Source: SpSt-333 sp964371615 (lineage in GTDB: Bacteria > Bacteroidota > Ignavibacteria > UBA10030 > UBA8401). Taken from it: DNA of 64,000 nt. Numbering within the stretch: the first letter of the stretch is position 1; each line of letters starts with the position of its first letter. Below the pieces are notes generated by a model, which made no database searches, had not been told where the DNA came from, and saw only the letters and a program-made list of their open reading frames with translations. A program made the translations under genes and the position numbers. The DNA lies in NCBI GenBank assembly GCA_964371615.1, contig CAYJMS010000001.1:682001-746000 (forward strand), read 5' to 3'. Positions 26,515 through 35,956 of this stretch are shown here, in pieces.

Positions 26515-27525
26515 ATGAATATCGACAAATCGAAAATTGTTACGCTCGAACGCCATATCATCGAAATGGAACGCCAGCACCCCGGCGCAACAGGAAATTT
26601 TTCCAATATACTCCGGGATTTATCCCTGGCGATCAAGATCGTCTGGCGCGAAGTGAGCAAGGCCGGCCTGGTCAACATTCTTGGTGCTGCCGGCACGCAA
26701 AACGTCTCTGGTGATGCGGTAAAAAAGCTCGATGTCTTTGCCGATGAGACGATCTACAAGGCGATGGATCACGGGGGTCACCTCTGTGCTATGGCATCGG
26801 AAGAGCACGAGAGTATCATCCACATTCCCGATCAATATCCGAAAGGGAAGTATGTGCTGTTGTATGATCCGTTGGACGGATCCGGGAATATCGACGCTAA
26901 CGTCAGTATCGGAACTATCTTCTCCATCTATCGGCGTGTGTCAAAGAGCGGGGACGGTACCATCACGGATTTGCTTCAACCGGGATATAAACAGATCGCC
27001 GCTGGATATGTCGTTTTCGGTTCCAGTACGATGCTGGTCTATACGAGCGGAGACGGCGTTCACGGTTTCACGCTCGATCCGAGCATCGGCGAGTTCCTGT
27101 TATCCCATGAGGATATCAAGATGCCTAAGCGGGGAAAAATCTATAGTGTGAACGAGGGAAATTACAAATGGTGGGACGCCGGCGTCAAAAAGTATATCAA
27201 ATACCTTCAGGAAGAAGATAAAGCCACTGGACGGCCGTATTCCACCCGGTATATTGGTTCGCTGGTAGCGGATTTCCATCGAACCTTGTTGTATGGAGGT
27301 ATCTATTTATATCCCGGCGATTCACGAAATAAAAGCGGAAAATTACGGTTGATGTATGAGAATAATCCGTTGGCGTATATCTGTGAACAAGCAGGAGGCA
27401 GAGCGATCGACGGGACGAAGCGGATTCTCGATGTAATCCCCACCGAACTGCATCAGAGGACACCGGTATTTATCGGCAGTGAAGAAGATGTCACGATGTG
27501 CGAGAAGTTTCTGCGGGAAGGTTAG
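26515..27525 (+). CDS. fbp: Fructose-1,6-bisphosphatase, class I
   Basis: Gluconeogenic enzyme converting fructose 1,6-bisphosphate to fructose 6-phosphate. The metal-binding signature DPLDGSGNIDANVSIGTIF is present at about 117-135. The active-site EEHES segment precedes it and LRLMYENNPLAYICEQAGG follows near 275-295. 336 residues, typical. GGAG lies 8 bases before the ATG. It is apparently a single-gene unit between two terminators. Confidence 0.97.
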   Translation: MNIDKSKIVTLERHIIEMERQHPGATGNFSNILRDLSLAIKIVWREVSKAGLVNILGAAGTQNVSGDAVKKLDVFADETIYKAMDHGGHLCAMASEEHESIIHIPDQYPKGKYVLLYDPLDGSGNIDANVSIGTIFSIYRRVSKSGDGTITDLLQPGYKQIAAGYVVFGSSTMLVYTSGDGVHGFTLDPSIGEFLLSHEDIKMPKRGKIYSVNEGNYKWWDAGVKKYIKYLQEEDKATGRPYSTRYIGSLVADFHRTLLYGGIYLYPGDSRNKSGKLRLMYENNPLAYICEQAGGRAIDGTKRILDVIPTELHQRTPVFIGSEEDVTMCEKFLREG

Positions 27526-27544
27526 CATTCCAACGAACCGCAAT

Positions 27545-27575
27545 AAAAAACCCCCGTTTTTTGCGGGGGTTTTTC
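27545..27575. terminator. Bidirectional terminator between fbp and cpoB-like gene
   Basis: Stem CCCCCG / CGGGGG (27551-27569) with six A on the left and TTTTT on the right. It serves the converging fbp and TPR lipoprotein genes. Confidence 0.88.
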
Positions 27576-27593
27576 TTGTACCACTATTAAATG

Positions 27594-28439
27594 TTAACGC
27601 AAACGAGCACGGGCGCGGCTTACCCATTCGCTGGTCGGATACATATCGACCAGTTTTTGATATTCGGTCAATGCCTGTTCTTTGTTTCCCATTCGTTCAT
27701 ATGCGCGTGCGATCATGATCTGAGAATCGTCCTTTTTCTCGGAGAAACGATAATTCATAACCTGTTGAAAATGTTTGATTGCTGAATCATATTCTTTGGT
27801 TTGGAAATAGCTCAATCCAATCCAGTAATGGCAGTTATCGGCGTAGTCGTCTTTAATTCCGCTGTTCAGCAATGTCTGCAATTCGCTGATGGCGTCGGAA
27901 TAGGATTTTGCATTGAATTTGCTGACGGATGATTTATAAGCGCTGATTTCTTCGGGAGTCGATTTACCCGGTGCGGTTGGTTTTGTTTTCTCTTGTACTA
28001 CGGCCGGTTTTTCCGCCTGCATTTTTTGGAGTGCGAGATTTGCGGCTTCCAGATCGGAGACCTTGGCCATCATGTCACGGTTCGCCTGTTCGGTGGCAGC
28101 GAGTTGATCTTTTAATTGAATGTTCTCCGTTTTCATTGCATCAAGTTCACTTTGCAATTGATCGCGTGACGGGCCTTCGGGCTGTTCTATCGGTTCCGTC
28201 GACTGCGGCGGTACTTCCTGCGCCGGTTCTTCCGCTATCTGCTCCGTTGTGTCTGTCTGTTCTTCTGTCCCTTCTGCCGGCACCTCTTCCTCGGCTCCTT
28301 CATCATAATAACCGATATCGGTCACCATTTCATCTTCGGCCATCGCTTCCTCCGAACCGCCGCATCCGACATACAACAGCGAAAATGCGAACATGCTCAA
28401 AAAGACCAGGAAAGGGCGTGCATAGGTTGAACGGTTCAT
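27594..28439 (-). CDS. TPR lipoprotein of YbgF/CpoB type
   Basis: 281 residues. A signal peptide ends in a lipobox (LYVGC, C26). A very acidic, Pro/Glu-rich linker follows (about 29-90), then a predicted coiled coil (about 95-150) and a C-terminal set of about three tetratricopeptide repeats with the YbgF-style SAYKSSVSKFNAKSY start. CpoB/YbgF proteins coordinate the Tol-Pal system and cell-wall synthesis in division, but normally are periplasmic; here the protein is predicted to be lipid-anchored. The start at 28439 is fixed by GGAGGA at 4 bases. No tol-pal genes are visible in the window. Confidence 0.85.
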   Translation of the reverse strand: MNRSTYARPFLVFLSMFAFSLLYVGCGGSEEAMAEDEMVTDIGYYDEGAEEEVPAEGTEEQTDTTEQIAEEPAQEVPPQSTEPIEQPEGPSRDQLQSELDAMKTENIQLKDQLAATEQANRDMMAKVSDLEAANLALQKMQAEKPAVVQEKTKPTAPGKSTPEEISAYKSSVSKFNAKSYSDAISELQTLLNSGIKDDYADNCHYWIGLSYFQTKEYDSAIKHFQQVMNYRFSEKKDDSQIMIARAYERMGNKEQALTEYQKLVDMYPTSEWVSRARARLR

Positions 28440-28510
28440 GATTCCTCCAATGAATTGTCGTAGTGTAGTCAAATATCGTATAATGAATGTATTAAGAGAG
28501 GATTTTAAAG

Positions 28511-29440
28511 TCAAGGAACCTTTTTGATTATGGCATATATCTGCTGTCCCAGCTGCTGTTGAATGATCCCTATCACTTTATCCGGTACGCCGTCAAAATA
28601 CTTGGATTGGGGGCGCATATCGCATATTTCATTGACATAGTCAACAGCGACAAATTTTCCATCCGGCGTCAGTGCAATTTCTGACGAGAAAAAGTCAAGC
28701 CGGCAAATCCGCTGCATGATATTGGCAATCTGCTTGAGCCGTGCAAGTTTGAATTTTTTTTCTTCATTGTCGGTCATCACATGGTATATATGCGTCTCGT
28801 TGTTCCACCAGCAGGGGATGGTCAATCCGAATGCGTAAAAGACCCGGAACCATCCACGCTTCGAGTCGAGCACGACGGGATGGATGGTCTCCTGCAGCAA
28901 ATACTTATCGTTGATGTGGCTTTTACGTGAAGTGATGATCTCCTTCAGCGTTTCGGCACCCAGCACAACGCCGATACCGCCGCCGGTGGTGTTTGCCGGT
29001 TTAATGATAAACGGCCGACCCAAATGCGCGAGCTCAGTCAGGCTCAGTTCCACTTCCTTCTTTGTACTGTAGGGTGAGATGATGATTGTGTAGGGAACAT
29101 GAATGCCTTCGCCGAGACACGCAACATGCATGTTGGCCTTATCCTTGGCATAGTCCGTCTGTTCGTACGTATTAAAAACATGCGTTCCCGATCCGGCGAT
29201 CAGTTCACCCAACGGAAGGAAATTTTTGTCATCATCGGATGCGCGATCGAGGTAGGTTTTAAAGGCGATCTTTCCGGAACGAAATTTTCTCGTAATCTCT
29301 TTTACATTGTACTGCTCAATGCGAAACGTCGTCAGACCGAGGTGATGGCACTCCCGTTCGATGCCATGGATGAAATCGGCGTCGTATTCCCAATTCCACG
29401 CGATACCCAGATCAAAGACCGAATCCGGTTCTTTTGCCAT
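28511..29440 (-). CDS. ATP-grasp family enzyme
   Basis: Cytoplasmic ATP-grasp fold ligase-like protein. It has the Lys-containing nucleotide loop RPFIIKPANTTGGGIGVVLG, then LLQETIHP, and a metal-binding end (SSEIALTPDGKFVAVDYVNEICDMRP). The exact substrate, usually a carboxylate joined to an amine or thiol, is unknown. The frame is open to 29683. I prefer the Met at 29440 (309 aa) because the sequence from MAKEPDSVF on looks protein-like and the part before it is low-complexity. It also leaves space for the divergent gene's promoter. A start at 29575 is possible. Confidence 0.75.
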   Translation of the reverse strand: MAKEPDSVFDLGIAWNWEYDADFIHGIERECHHLGLTTFRIEQYNVKEITRKFRSGKIAFKTYLDRASDDDKNFLPLGELIAGSGTHVFNTYEQTDYAKDKANMHVACLGEGIHVPYTIIISPYSTKKEVELSLTELAHLGRPFIIKPANTTGGGIGVVLGAETLKEIITSRKSHINDKYLLQETIHPVVLDSKRGWFRVFYAFGLTIPCWWNNETHIYHVMTDNEEKKFKLARLKQIANIMQRICRLDFFSSEIALTPDGKFVAVDYVNEICDMRPQSKYFDGVPDKVIGIIQQQLGQQIYAIIKKVP

Positions 29441-29596
29441 TGATTGCACCGAAGGTTCGTTTCCGTTATTACTGTCCGGTGCAATATAAAAAATCGGGGG
29501 TTTCTTTGCACTTTTATTTTTATCTTTCGCATTGCACGAGATAGATTCCTTCGTTGTCGGTCGGAGCCGACACATCAAAAACGTATGCGTCATTCG

Positions 29597-30424
29597 ATGA
29601 GAATAGTCATAATCCTGTGTTTCATGGTATATCCTCCGTTCCTTCATTCTCAGGATGCAGCAACGGGACTGCAGTCGTTTCATCTTACTGCTGCCTCGGC
29701 AAAACAGGTGATGTTGGATAAACGATTAAAGGAAATCTCCGGCTTGGCGGTGCACCCCGACGGCAGACTATTCGCCCATCATGATGAATATGGCGACATC
29801 TTTGAATTGGACATGAAGAACGGCCGAATCCTCAAGAGATTTACAATCGGAATTGCGGATGACTTCGAAGGATTGGCAATCGTCGGGAAGGTGTTTTATC
29901 TCGTGACAAACAGCGGTGTTGTGTACGAGTTTCCGGAAGGGCAGAACAATGAAAAAGTTCTTTCTGTTTCATATACAACTTCGTTGGATGAAAATTATGA
30001 CGTGGAGGGATTGTGTTACGATCCCACAACTGCATCCCTGCTGCTGGCATGTAAAGGCTATTCCGGACTTAAGAATACGGGATATAAAGGGATCTTCGCC
30101 TTTTCGTTGGAGTCGAAATCGTTGGATCGGGAACCGAGATTTCTGATCCCAATTAACGAATTGAAACGTCGTTTCGGAGGGAAACCTTTTCGACCCTCCG
30201 GCATAGAATATAACCATGATTCACGTACGTTTTTTGTGGTGGATTCCGAGATCCGATCTGTCATCGAAATATCACCCACAGGCGATATTGTTGCTGCGGT
30301 GTTGCTCGACCGTTCTCTTCATAAACAACCGGAGGCGATTGCATTCGATTCGCACGGTGATTTGTTGATTGGCGATGAAGGGAGCAAAAAAGGGACATTA
30401 ACTCGATACAAGCGAAAACGATGA
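29597..30424 (+). CDS. Secreted beta-propeller protein, SdiA-regulated-like family
   Basis: 275 residues. A signal peptide (RIVIILCFMVYPPFLHSQ) is followed by repeated propeller-blade motifs: KRLKEISGLAVHPDGRLFAHHDE, DDFEGLAIVGKVFYLV, YDVEGLCYDPTTASLLLACK, FRPSGIEYNHDSRTFFVVDS and PEAIAFDSHGDLLIGDEG. This EG(L/I)-rich pattern resembles the SdiA-regulated/esterase-like phytase propellers. The start is ATG 29597, or 29585 four residues earlier. It overlaps the metallophosphoesterase by 4 bases, so the two are probably co-translated and act in the same compartment. Confidence 0.78.
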   Translation: MRIVIILCFMVYPPFLHSQDAATGLQSFHLTAASAKQVMLDKRLKEISGLAVHPDGRLFAHHDEYGDIFELDMKNGRILKRFTIGIADDFEGLAIVGKVFYLVTNSGVVYEFPEGQNNEKVLSVSYTTSLDENYDVEGLCYDPTTASLLLACKGYSGLKNTGYKGIFAFSLESKSLDREPRFLIPINELKRRFGGKPFRPSGIEYNHDSRTFFVVDSEIRSVIEISPTGDIVAAVLLDRSLHKQPEAIAFDSHGDLLIGDEGSKKGTLTRYKRKR

Positions 30425-31566
30425 AAAAAATATTTATTATAATCGCCGTTTTTCTTGGCGGTTGCAGTATTCATTCGGTGTACGTGAAAGATGGAACCGC
30501 ACAATTTATTCCTGCCGCTCCACAGGATTCCGTTATACACACTCTTTTCCTGATCGGAGATGCAGGCGAACCATTACCGGACGGGCAGGAAAAGGTTCTG
30601 AATGTTTTGGCCAATGATGCTTCACGCGATCCAGGCAGAAGTACCATTATATTTCTAGGTGACAATATTTACCCCGCCGGATTGCCCGACGAAGGCCATG
30701 ATGACCGAAAAGAGATGGAACGGCATTTGGACGCACAGATCGATGTCGCACGAAAGAGCGGCGCCCGCACTATTTTCATTCCGGGGAATCATGACTGGAA
30801 TAAACAACGGAAAGACGGACTTGCCGCAATCCTGCGCCAGCAGAAATACCTCGCGGATGCAGGTTCGGAATCCATTCAGATGCTCCCATCCGGCGGCCTG
30901 CCCGGCCCGTCGTTTATCGATCTACGAGACGGCATACGGATAATTTTTCTCGATACGCAATGGTGGTTGCATGAGTTTGAAAAACCGATTTATTCCGGTG
31001 CCCGCACCGTTGAGCAGACGAAAGCGCTTTTTCTGGATTCACTATCGTCGCTACTTAAAACCGGCCGCATGACCATTGTTGCAGCGCATCATCCGTTGGA
31101 ATCTCACGGAGAACATGGCGGATTTTTTGATTGGCGGGATCATCTCTTTCCAATGCGACATGTGGCGTCATGGTTGTGGCTCCCGCTGCCGGGAATCGGT
31201 TCGGCGTACCCGCTGTCGCGAATGTGGGGTATTACACAGCAGGACTTTTCCGGTTCACAGTACGATGAATTGCGCCGTCAATTGGATAGTACGCTTTCCC
31301 TGCATCCGCCGATGGCGTATGTGTCGGGCCACGAACATACACTGCAGATCTTGGAGCCGCGGTCCGGCTATTATCACCTGATCAGCGGATACGGAATGTC
31401 GGGTCATCTTGCTTCACTGTCCACGGGGGAGAACACGATTTTTGCCCGTCGTGCGCCCGGATTCATGAGAATGGATATTTACAGAAGCGGCGGCGTGATT
31501 GTTCGCGTGGTTGAAGCAGGCAACGATACGGATGGTACGGAAATCTTTTCAATCAGGATTCGGTGA
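30421..31566 (+). CDS. Calcineurin-like metallophosphoesterase lipoprotein
   Basis: 381 residues with a lipoprotein signal (FLGGC, C15). The binuclear metal motifs are in order: LIGDAGE, FLGDNIYP, PGNHDW, AAHHPLESHGE and SGHEHTLQIL. The first motif is GDxG as in purple acid phosphatase-type enzymes. It should act on phosphate esters outside the inner membrane. It is co-translated with the propeller gene (4-base overlap). Its last 18 bases overlap the end of ppk1 on the opposite strand, and no terminator is visible between them. Confidence 0.88.
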   Translation: MKKIFIIIAVFLGGCSIHSVYVKDGTAQFIPAAPQDSVIHTLFLIGDAGEPLPDGQEKVLNVLANDASRDPGRSTIIFLGDNIYPAGLPDEGHDDRKEMERHLDAQIDVARKSGARTIFIPGNHDWNKQRKDGLAAILRQQKYLADAGSESIQMLPSGGLPGPSFIDLRDGIRIIFLDTQWWLHEFEKPIYSGARTVEQTKALFLDSLSSLLKTGRMTIVAAHHPLESHGEHGGFFDWRDHLFPMRHVASWLWLPLPGIGSAYPLSRMWGITQQDFSGSQYDELRRQLDSTLSLHPPMAYVSGHEHTLQILEPRSGYYHLISGYGMSGHLASLSTGENTIFARRAPGFMRMDIYRSGGVIVRVVEAGNDTDGTEIFSIRIR

Positions 31567-33663
31567 GTTTTTCATTTGCAGATAATGATAGATCTCGACC
31601 TGGGATTCGACCGGCTTGTTTACTTCCGATCGTTTATATGTATTCTTTAGATTTTTGTCGATCATCCTCGCTTTCACGGTATCCATTAACTGGATCGATA
31701 TCATTTCCTTGATTTCTCTTTTTAATCCTGCATCAAATACCGGAATAGCAACTTCAATCCGGCGATTGAGATTTCTCCTCATCCAATCGGCGGAAGAAAT
31801 ATAGATGAGATCATTGCCGCCGTTATGAAAGAAATAGATCCGGTCATGCTCCAGAAAACGGCCGACAATGCTCATTGCGGTGATGTTTTTGCTAAAGGTC
31901 TTTTCGCCGGCGATAATACAACAGATTCCGCGTATCAACAGCGTCACAGTGACACCTGCACTGCTTGCTTCGTACAGCGCATCGATCAATTCACGGTCCT
32001 CTATACTGTTTGCCTTCAGAAAAATTGAACCGATTTTTCCTTTTCGTGCCTGATCTCTCTCATACCGGATCATTTCCAGAAGACGTTCACGCAGCGAGTA
32101 CGGTGCTACAAGCAGATGGCTCGTTTTTATGGAACGGGTTTTATGATTGAGGAATTTAAAAACTTCGAACATCTCTTTGGTGATACGGATATCCGATGTA
32201 AAAAGCCCATGGTCGGTATAGACCTGCGCAGTCTTTTCGTTGAAATTTCCCGTACTGAGGTAGCCGTAGCGGCGTTTTACGGTCCCTTCCGTTCTGGTAA
32301 TAAGACAAAGTTTCGCATGAACTTTGAGTTTCGGCAGTCCGTACAACACTTTGGCTCCGGCATTCTTCAATTCTTCCGCCCAGAAGATGTTCGATTCTTC
32401 GTCGAATCTCGCCATCAACTCAACATAGACCACAACTTCTATTTTATTTGCGGCTGCCGCAATCAACGCCGCAACGACTCGAGACGATGCAGCAACACGA
32501 TACAGTGTGATCCTGATCTGGCTGACATTCGGATCGAGGGAAGCTTCCTCCAAAAGACGAATGACCGGTTCGTAGGAATGATACGGGTAATGCAGCATCC
32601 AATCTTTTTCCCGGATGGCAGTGAACAGCGAAGGGAATTCCAACATCGCCGTATGGTCCAATGGGGGGAGCGGATCGTATTCAGGCAGGCGCTTTTCGGG
32701 ATTCGGGAAGGAAAAGAAATCGCTGAAGTTGTGATATTGGGCTCCGGGAATCATCTCTTTGTCCGTCAACTTCAGCGAACGCTTAAGTATCGACTGAAGC
32801 TCCGCCGGCATGGTCGCATCAAAAAGGAATCGGGACGGCGCACCGGTTTTTCTTGTCTTGACCGCTTTTTTGATCACTTCCACGGTATCGCCCGTAAACT
32901 CATCCTCGAAATACAGTTCCGCGTCGCGCGTCAGTTTAATGCAATACGCAGTACCGATCGCGTATTGAGGGAAGATATACGGAAGATAGATACGAACAAT
33001 ATCATCGAGAAACATAACCTGGATTTTCTCGCCGGCGGAAGGCAAGGTGATGAATCGTGGTACCACTGCGGTCGGCAATTCGACGATGGCATGTTCACGC
33101 GGTGCGGCAGGGTCATCCTTTCTCTTCAACTGCACTGCCAAATACAATTGTTTGTTCTGCAGAAACAGTTCGGTTCTCGGCTTCGAGACTTCATAGGTTT
33201 TAACGTGGGGAAGAATCTGCTCTTTAAAGAAATCGTTGAGAAACGGCTCATGGTCACTTTTCACCTCTTTTTCAGAGATCAAAAATACCTTATGGTCGCG
33301 CATTTCTTTGAGTAAAACATTCCGGAACGTTTCACCGTACTCCTCCTGCTGCTTTTTCACAATCCGATTGATTTCGTCGAGCAGCGAAACCGGATCGATA
33401 TCGTATTTTTTTTTGGTCTTTTTCTTGATTCGTTGCAGGCTCTTCAGTGATGCCACCCGCACGCGGAAAAATTCGTCAAGATTCGACGAATAGATTGCCA
33501 GGAACTTTAATCGCTCATACAACGGATTCCGGGTATCCCGCGCTTCCTGCAACACCCGGTGGTTGAACGCCAGCCAGCTGACATCCCGGTTATGGTACTG
33601 CCGATCCTTAATGATAAGGGATTCCGCGAAGAACGTGAATATATCGAACTGACGCAGGTTCAT
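31549..33663 (-). CDS. ppk1: Polyphosphate kinase 1
   Basis: Reversibly transfers the gamma phosphate of ATP onto inorganic polyphosphate. 704 residues with the N-terminal YHNRDVSWLAFNHRVLQEA block and the PLD-like core. The autophosphorylated His is H449 in LPKLKVHAKLCL; the second conserved His lies in the EHDRIYFFHNGG segment. An HD/Pycsar-like membrane protein gene lies 68 bases upstream on the same strand and may be co-transcribed. The 3' end overlaps the converging phosphoesterase gene by 18 bases. Confidence 0.96.
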   Translation of the reverse strand: MNLRQFDIFTFFAESLIIKDRQYHNRDVSWLAFNHRVLQEARDTRNPLYERLKFLAIYSSNLDEFFRVRVASLKSLQRIKKKTKKKYDIDPVSLLDEINRIVKKQQEEYGETFRNVLLKEMRDHKVFLISEKEVKSDHEPFLNDFFKEQILPHVKTYEVSKPRTELFLQNKQLYLAVQLKRKDDPAAPREHAIVELPTAVVPRFITLPSAGEKIQVMFLDDIVRIYLPYIFPQYAIGTAYCIKLTRDAELYFEDEFTGDTVEVIKKAVKTRKTGAPSRFLFDATMPAELQSILKRSLKLTDKEMIPGAQYHNFSDFFSFPNPEKRLPEYDPLPPLDHTAMLEFPSLFTAIREKDWMLHYPYHSYEPVIRLLEEASLDPNVSQIRITLYRVAASSRVVAALIAAAANKIEVVVYVELMARFDEESNIFWAEELKNAGAKVLYGLPKLKVHAKLCLITRTEGTVKRRYGYLSTGNFNEKTAQVYTDHGLFTSDIRITKEMFEVFKFLNHKTRSIKTSHLLVAPYSLRERLLEMIRYERDQARKGKIGSIFLKANSIEDRELIDALYEASSAGVTVTLLIRGICCIIAGEKTFSKNITAMSIVGRFLEHDRIYFFHNGGNDLIYISSADWMRRNLNRRIEVAIPVFDAGLKREIKEMISIQLMDTVKARMIDKNLKNTYKRSEVNKPVESQVEIYHYLQMKNSPNPD

Positions 33664-33731
33664 AATTTACGAGGGAGAATATGGGACCGCCATGCCAAAA
33701 AATGGAATAGAATGCCGCGGTGGTAAGCGCG

Positions 33732-34925
33732 TTACAAATAAAAGCCGTACAGAACAAAAGCCGCGAGATATGCAACGACCGAAGCGACCATACCGTACAG
33801 AAAAATATTGTAACTTATCCGAAGATAGCGATACTTTTTTCCTAGTACCTGCCCCAGATAGTAGATGTCTTTGGTTAAGGCGCCGTAGAGCAAATCCTTA
33901 TCCTTCATCATTTCATTTATACCCCAATGGAAGTCGCCGTACTTCATACCGAAAAAATTACCGAAAAAAAGCAGATTGATCTTTTTCTCCGCAATCTCCT
34001 CACGCGAATACCGGCCGGACGTTATTTTCGGTCTGGTGGAAAGAATGGCAAAGACAATCGTTGCCACACAGGTTACCAGCAACAGAAACGTCGGGATTAA
34101 CAGTTCGGGATTCTCGTTCAGTTTGCGCAGCAACACTGTCATGACAATGGAGATAATGATCGAAGGGACACTGATCATAATGTTTGCCTTGTTGTCGGCG
34201 ATGGAGCTTAACTCCATGTGATTCTGCGAAGCGATACGGAACATTGTTTCTATGCCGCGTCCCGGACGCTTTTCCTTCATCATTGTTTTTTCCGTCTTGT
34301 GCTCCTGATCGGTGCGGCGAGATTCCAGTTTGCGCAGCCGCTTTTCGAGTTTGCTCAGGTTTTGATCGCGCCGGTCGCTGTATTCCCTGATTGCATATGT
34401 CGTGTGATAGGAATGGTCTTTAAAGAAACCGATGCTCTGCCGGAGCCATTGTTCTTCGGACATTCGCCGGTCGGTCATCTTTTCCACTTCCAATCGCAGT
34501 AACTCACCCTTCTTCAGACTGTCCTTCTTTCCAAGATGGAGCAGGTCCGCATCGCACATAATTTGTTCTAGCAAATTGTTTGGCGATTGCGGAAGTTTTG
34601 TTGCCCCAATGCATCCGATGACGGCGTCGATTTTCTCCTTCGGATACTTGGCGGAACGCAAAAACTCGGCGGCATTCAATGCACTCCGCTCCTCATGGTC
34701 TTTGGGTGATTCCAGGTATCCGGTGTCGTGAAACCATGCCGCCAGGAGTATAATTTCTGTGTCGGTGCGCGAGAGATCCATATTCTCTGCGATTTCCGTC
34801 GCGTTGCGGACCACTTCTTCGGTATGATCGAAATTATGATAGAGACCCGGGAATGACTTGTGTTGTTGAAAAAGTGACCGGACGTGTGTTTGTGCTTTGC
34901 GTAAAATTTCGGTGCGTAGAGTCAT
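33732..34925 (-). CDS. HD phosphohydrolase fused to Pycsar-effector-like membrane domain
   Basis: 397 residues. The N-terminal HD domain (about 1-200) has metal ligands in YHNFDH (H30, H34), the WFHDTGY motif (H66-D67) and CDADLLHLG. A basic coiled linker follows (about 195-225). The C-terminal part resembles the DUF5706/PycTM family: RIASQNHMELSSIADNKANIMISVPSIIIS leading into two membrane helices, a soluble segment with FFGNFFGM, and a last helix at the very C-terminus. PycTM proteins are effectors activated by cyclic pyrimidine nucleotides; no cyclase is adjacent here. The start at 34925 follows AAGGA at 8 bases. The neighbour ppk1 suggests a link to phosphate or stringent-type signalling. 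This assignment is from memory of family motifs. Confidence 0.8.
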   Translation of the reverse strand: MTLRTEILRKAQTHVRSLFQQHKSFPGLYHNFDHTEEVVRNATEIAENMDLSRTDTEIILLAAWFHDTGYLESPKDHEERSALNAAEFLRSAKYPKEKIDAVIGCIGATKLPQSPNNLLEQIMCDADLLHLGKKDSLKKGELLRLEVEKMTDRRMSEEQWLRQSIGFFKDHSYHTTYAIREYSDRRDQNLSKLEKRLRKLESRRTDQEHKTEKTMMKEKRPGRGIETMFRIASQNHMELSSIADNKANIMISVPSIIISIVMTVLLRKLNENPELLIPTFLLLVTCVATIVFAILSTRPKITSGRYSREEIAEKKINLLFFGNFFGMKYGDFHWGINEMMKDKDLLYGALTKDIYYLGQVLGKKYRYLRISYNIFLYGMVASVVAYLAAFVLYGFYL

Positions 34926-35129
34926 TGAGCGTTCCTTGAAAATTGTGAACAAAGGTACAATAAGTGATGCCGAGAATCAATTGACAACCGGACGTTAATA
35001 CCCTTTGTTTGCGCACTTTCTGAGGTCTCACTTCCGATAATGTTAGGGATCTTCCGGATTTTTCAGTAATTTTTCGTATTCATCATCGAATTTGCACAAT
35101 AAATGAAGAAAAGATAGTCAAATCTCTTT

Positions 35130-35954
35130 ATGGACGTCCGTCTGCAGAAATTGGCACGCACACATTACGAAAATTTTCCCGTCGGGTCTCGATTCATTCC
35201 CGCACGGTATCGTGAGGCGGTCCATCTGGTGTACGCATTCGCCCGTGTTGCTGATGATATTGCCGATGAAGGAACGATGGACCGAAGCGAACGGGTTCAA
35301 AAACTCAGTGATTGGGAATTATTGTTGGTGGATAGTCTCAACGGAACCGTTGCAGACGAATTCTTCTCCGGCCTCGCGTCGGTGATTCGCCGGTATCGGA
35401 TTCCGGTACAGTATTTCAAGGATTTGATCAGCGCATTCAATCAGGATACCGGCAATCCGGAATATCAAACATTCGATGAGATCATCGGTTATTGCAGCCG
35501 TTCGGCAAATCCTATCGGCAGAATCATGTTGAAGATTTTCAATTCTTCGAATTCTCGAAATGATCTCCTGTCGGATCACATTTGCACCGCACTGCAATTG
35601 ACGAATTTTCTGCAGGATATTTCTATTGATACACGTCGGAATCGTTTCTATATTCCCGCGAAGGAATTGACGGAATATGGCCTCAGCCGCCAGGATCTGG
35701 CGGGACAGAACAAAAAGGAGGCGATGGTGCGACTGATGAAATCGCAGGTCGAACGGACCCGTCAGATCTTCGGTCAGGGAAAAGAATTATTCTTCTTGGT
35801 CCACAACGATCTCCGTTTCGAATTGAAGCTGATCTGGCACGGCGGCATGAGAATTTTGGAAAAAATCGAAGCACTGGGATATGATACTCGGCATGTCCGG
35901 CCGTCATTGACGGTATTTGACTCCTTGCTCATTGTGTGGAGGGCGATGCGATAA
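35130..35954 (+). CDS. hpnC: Squalene synthase family protein HpnC (hydroxysqualene synthase)
   Basis: 274-residue trans-prenyltransferase of the squalene/phytoene synthase family. The first Asp-rich motif reads VADDIADE (41-47), the second LTNFLQDISID. In the HpnCDE route, HpnD makes presqualene diphosphate, HpnC converts it to hydroxysqualene and HpnE reduces this to squalene. Order C-D-E with 2-base spacing and overlap is diagnostic. No hopene cyclase gene is in the window, so use for hopanoids is an inference. Confidence 0.93.
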   Translation: MDVRLQKLARTHYENFPVGSRFIPARYREAVHLVYAFARVADDIADEGTMDRSERVQKLSDWELLLVDSLNGTVADEFFSGLASVIRRYRIPVQYFKDLISAFNQDTGNPEYQTFDEIIGYCSRSANPIGRIMLKIFNSSNSRNDLLSDHICTALQLTNFLQDISIDTRRNRFYIPAKELTEYGLSRQDLAGQNKKEAMVRLMKSQVERTRQIFGQGKELFFLVHNDLRFELKLIWHGGMRILEKIEALGYDTRHVRPSLTVFDSLLIVWRAMR

Positions 35955-35956
35955 CT

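Noticed and set aside
32116..33315. 399-codon frame opposite ppk1
   Set aside because: Shadow of ppk1; Arg/Phe/Gln-rich with no family motif.
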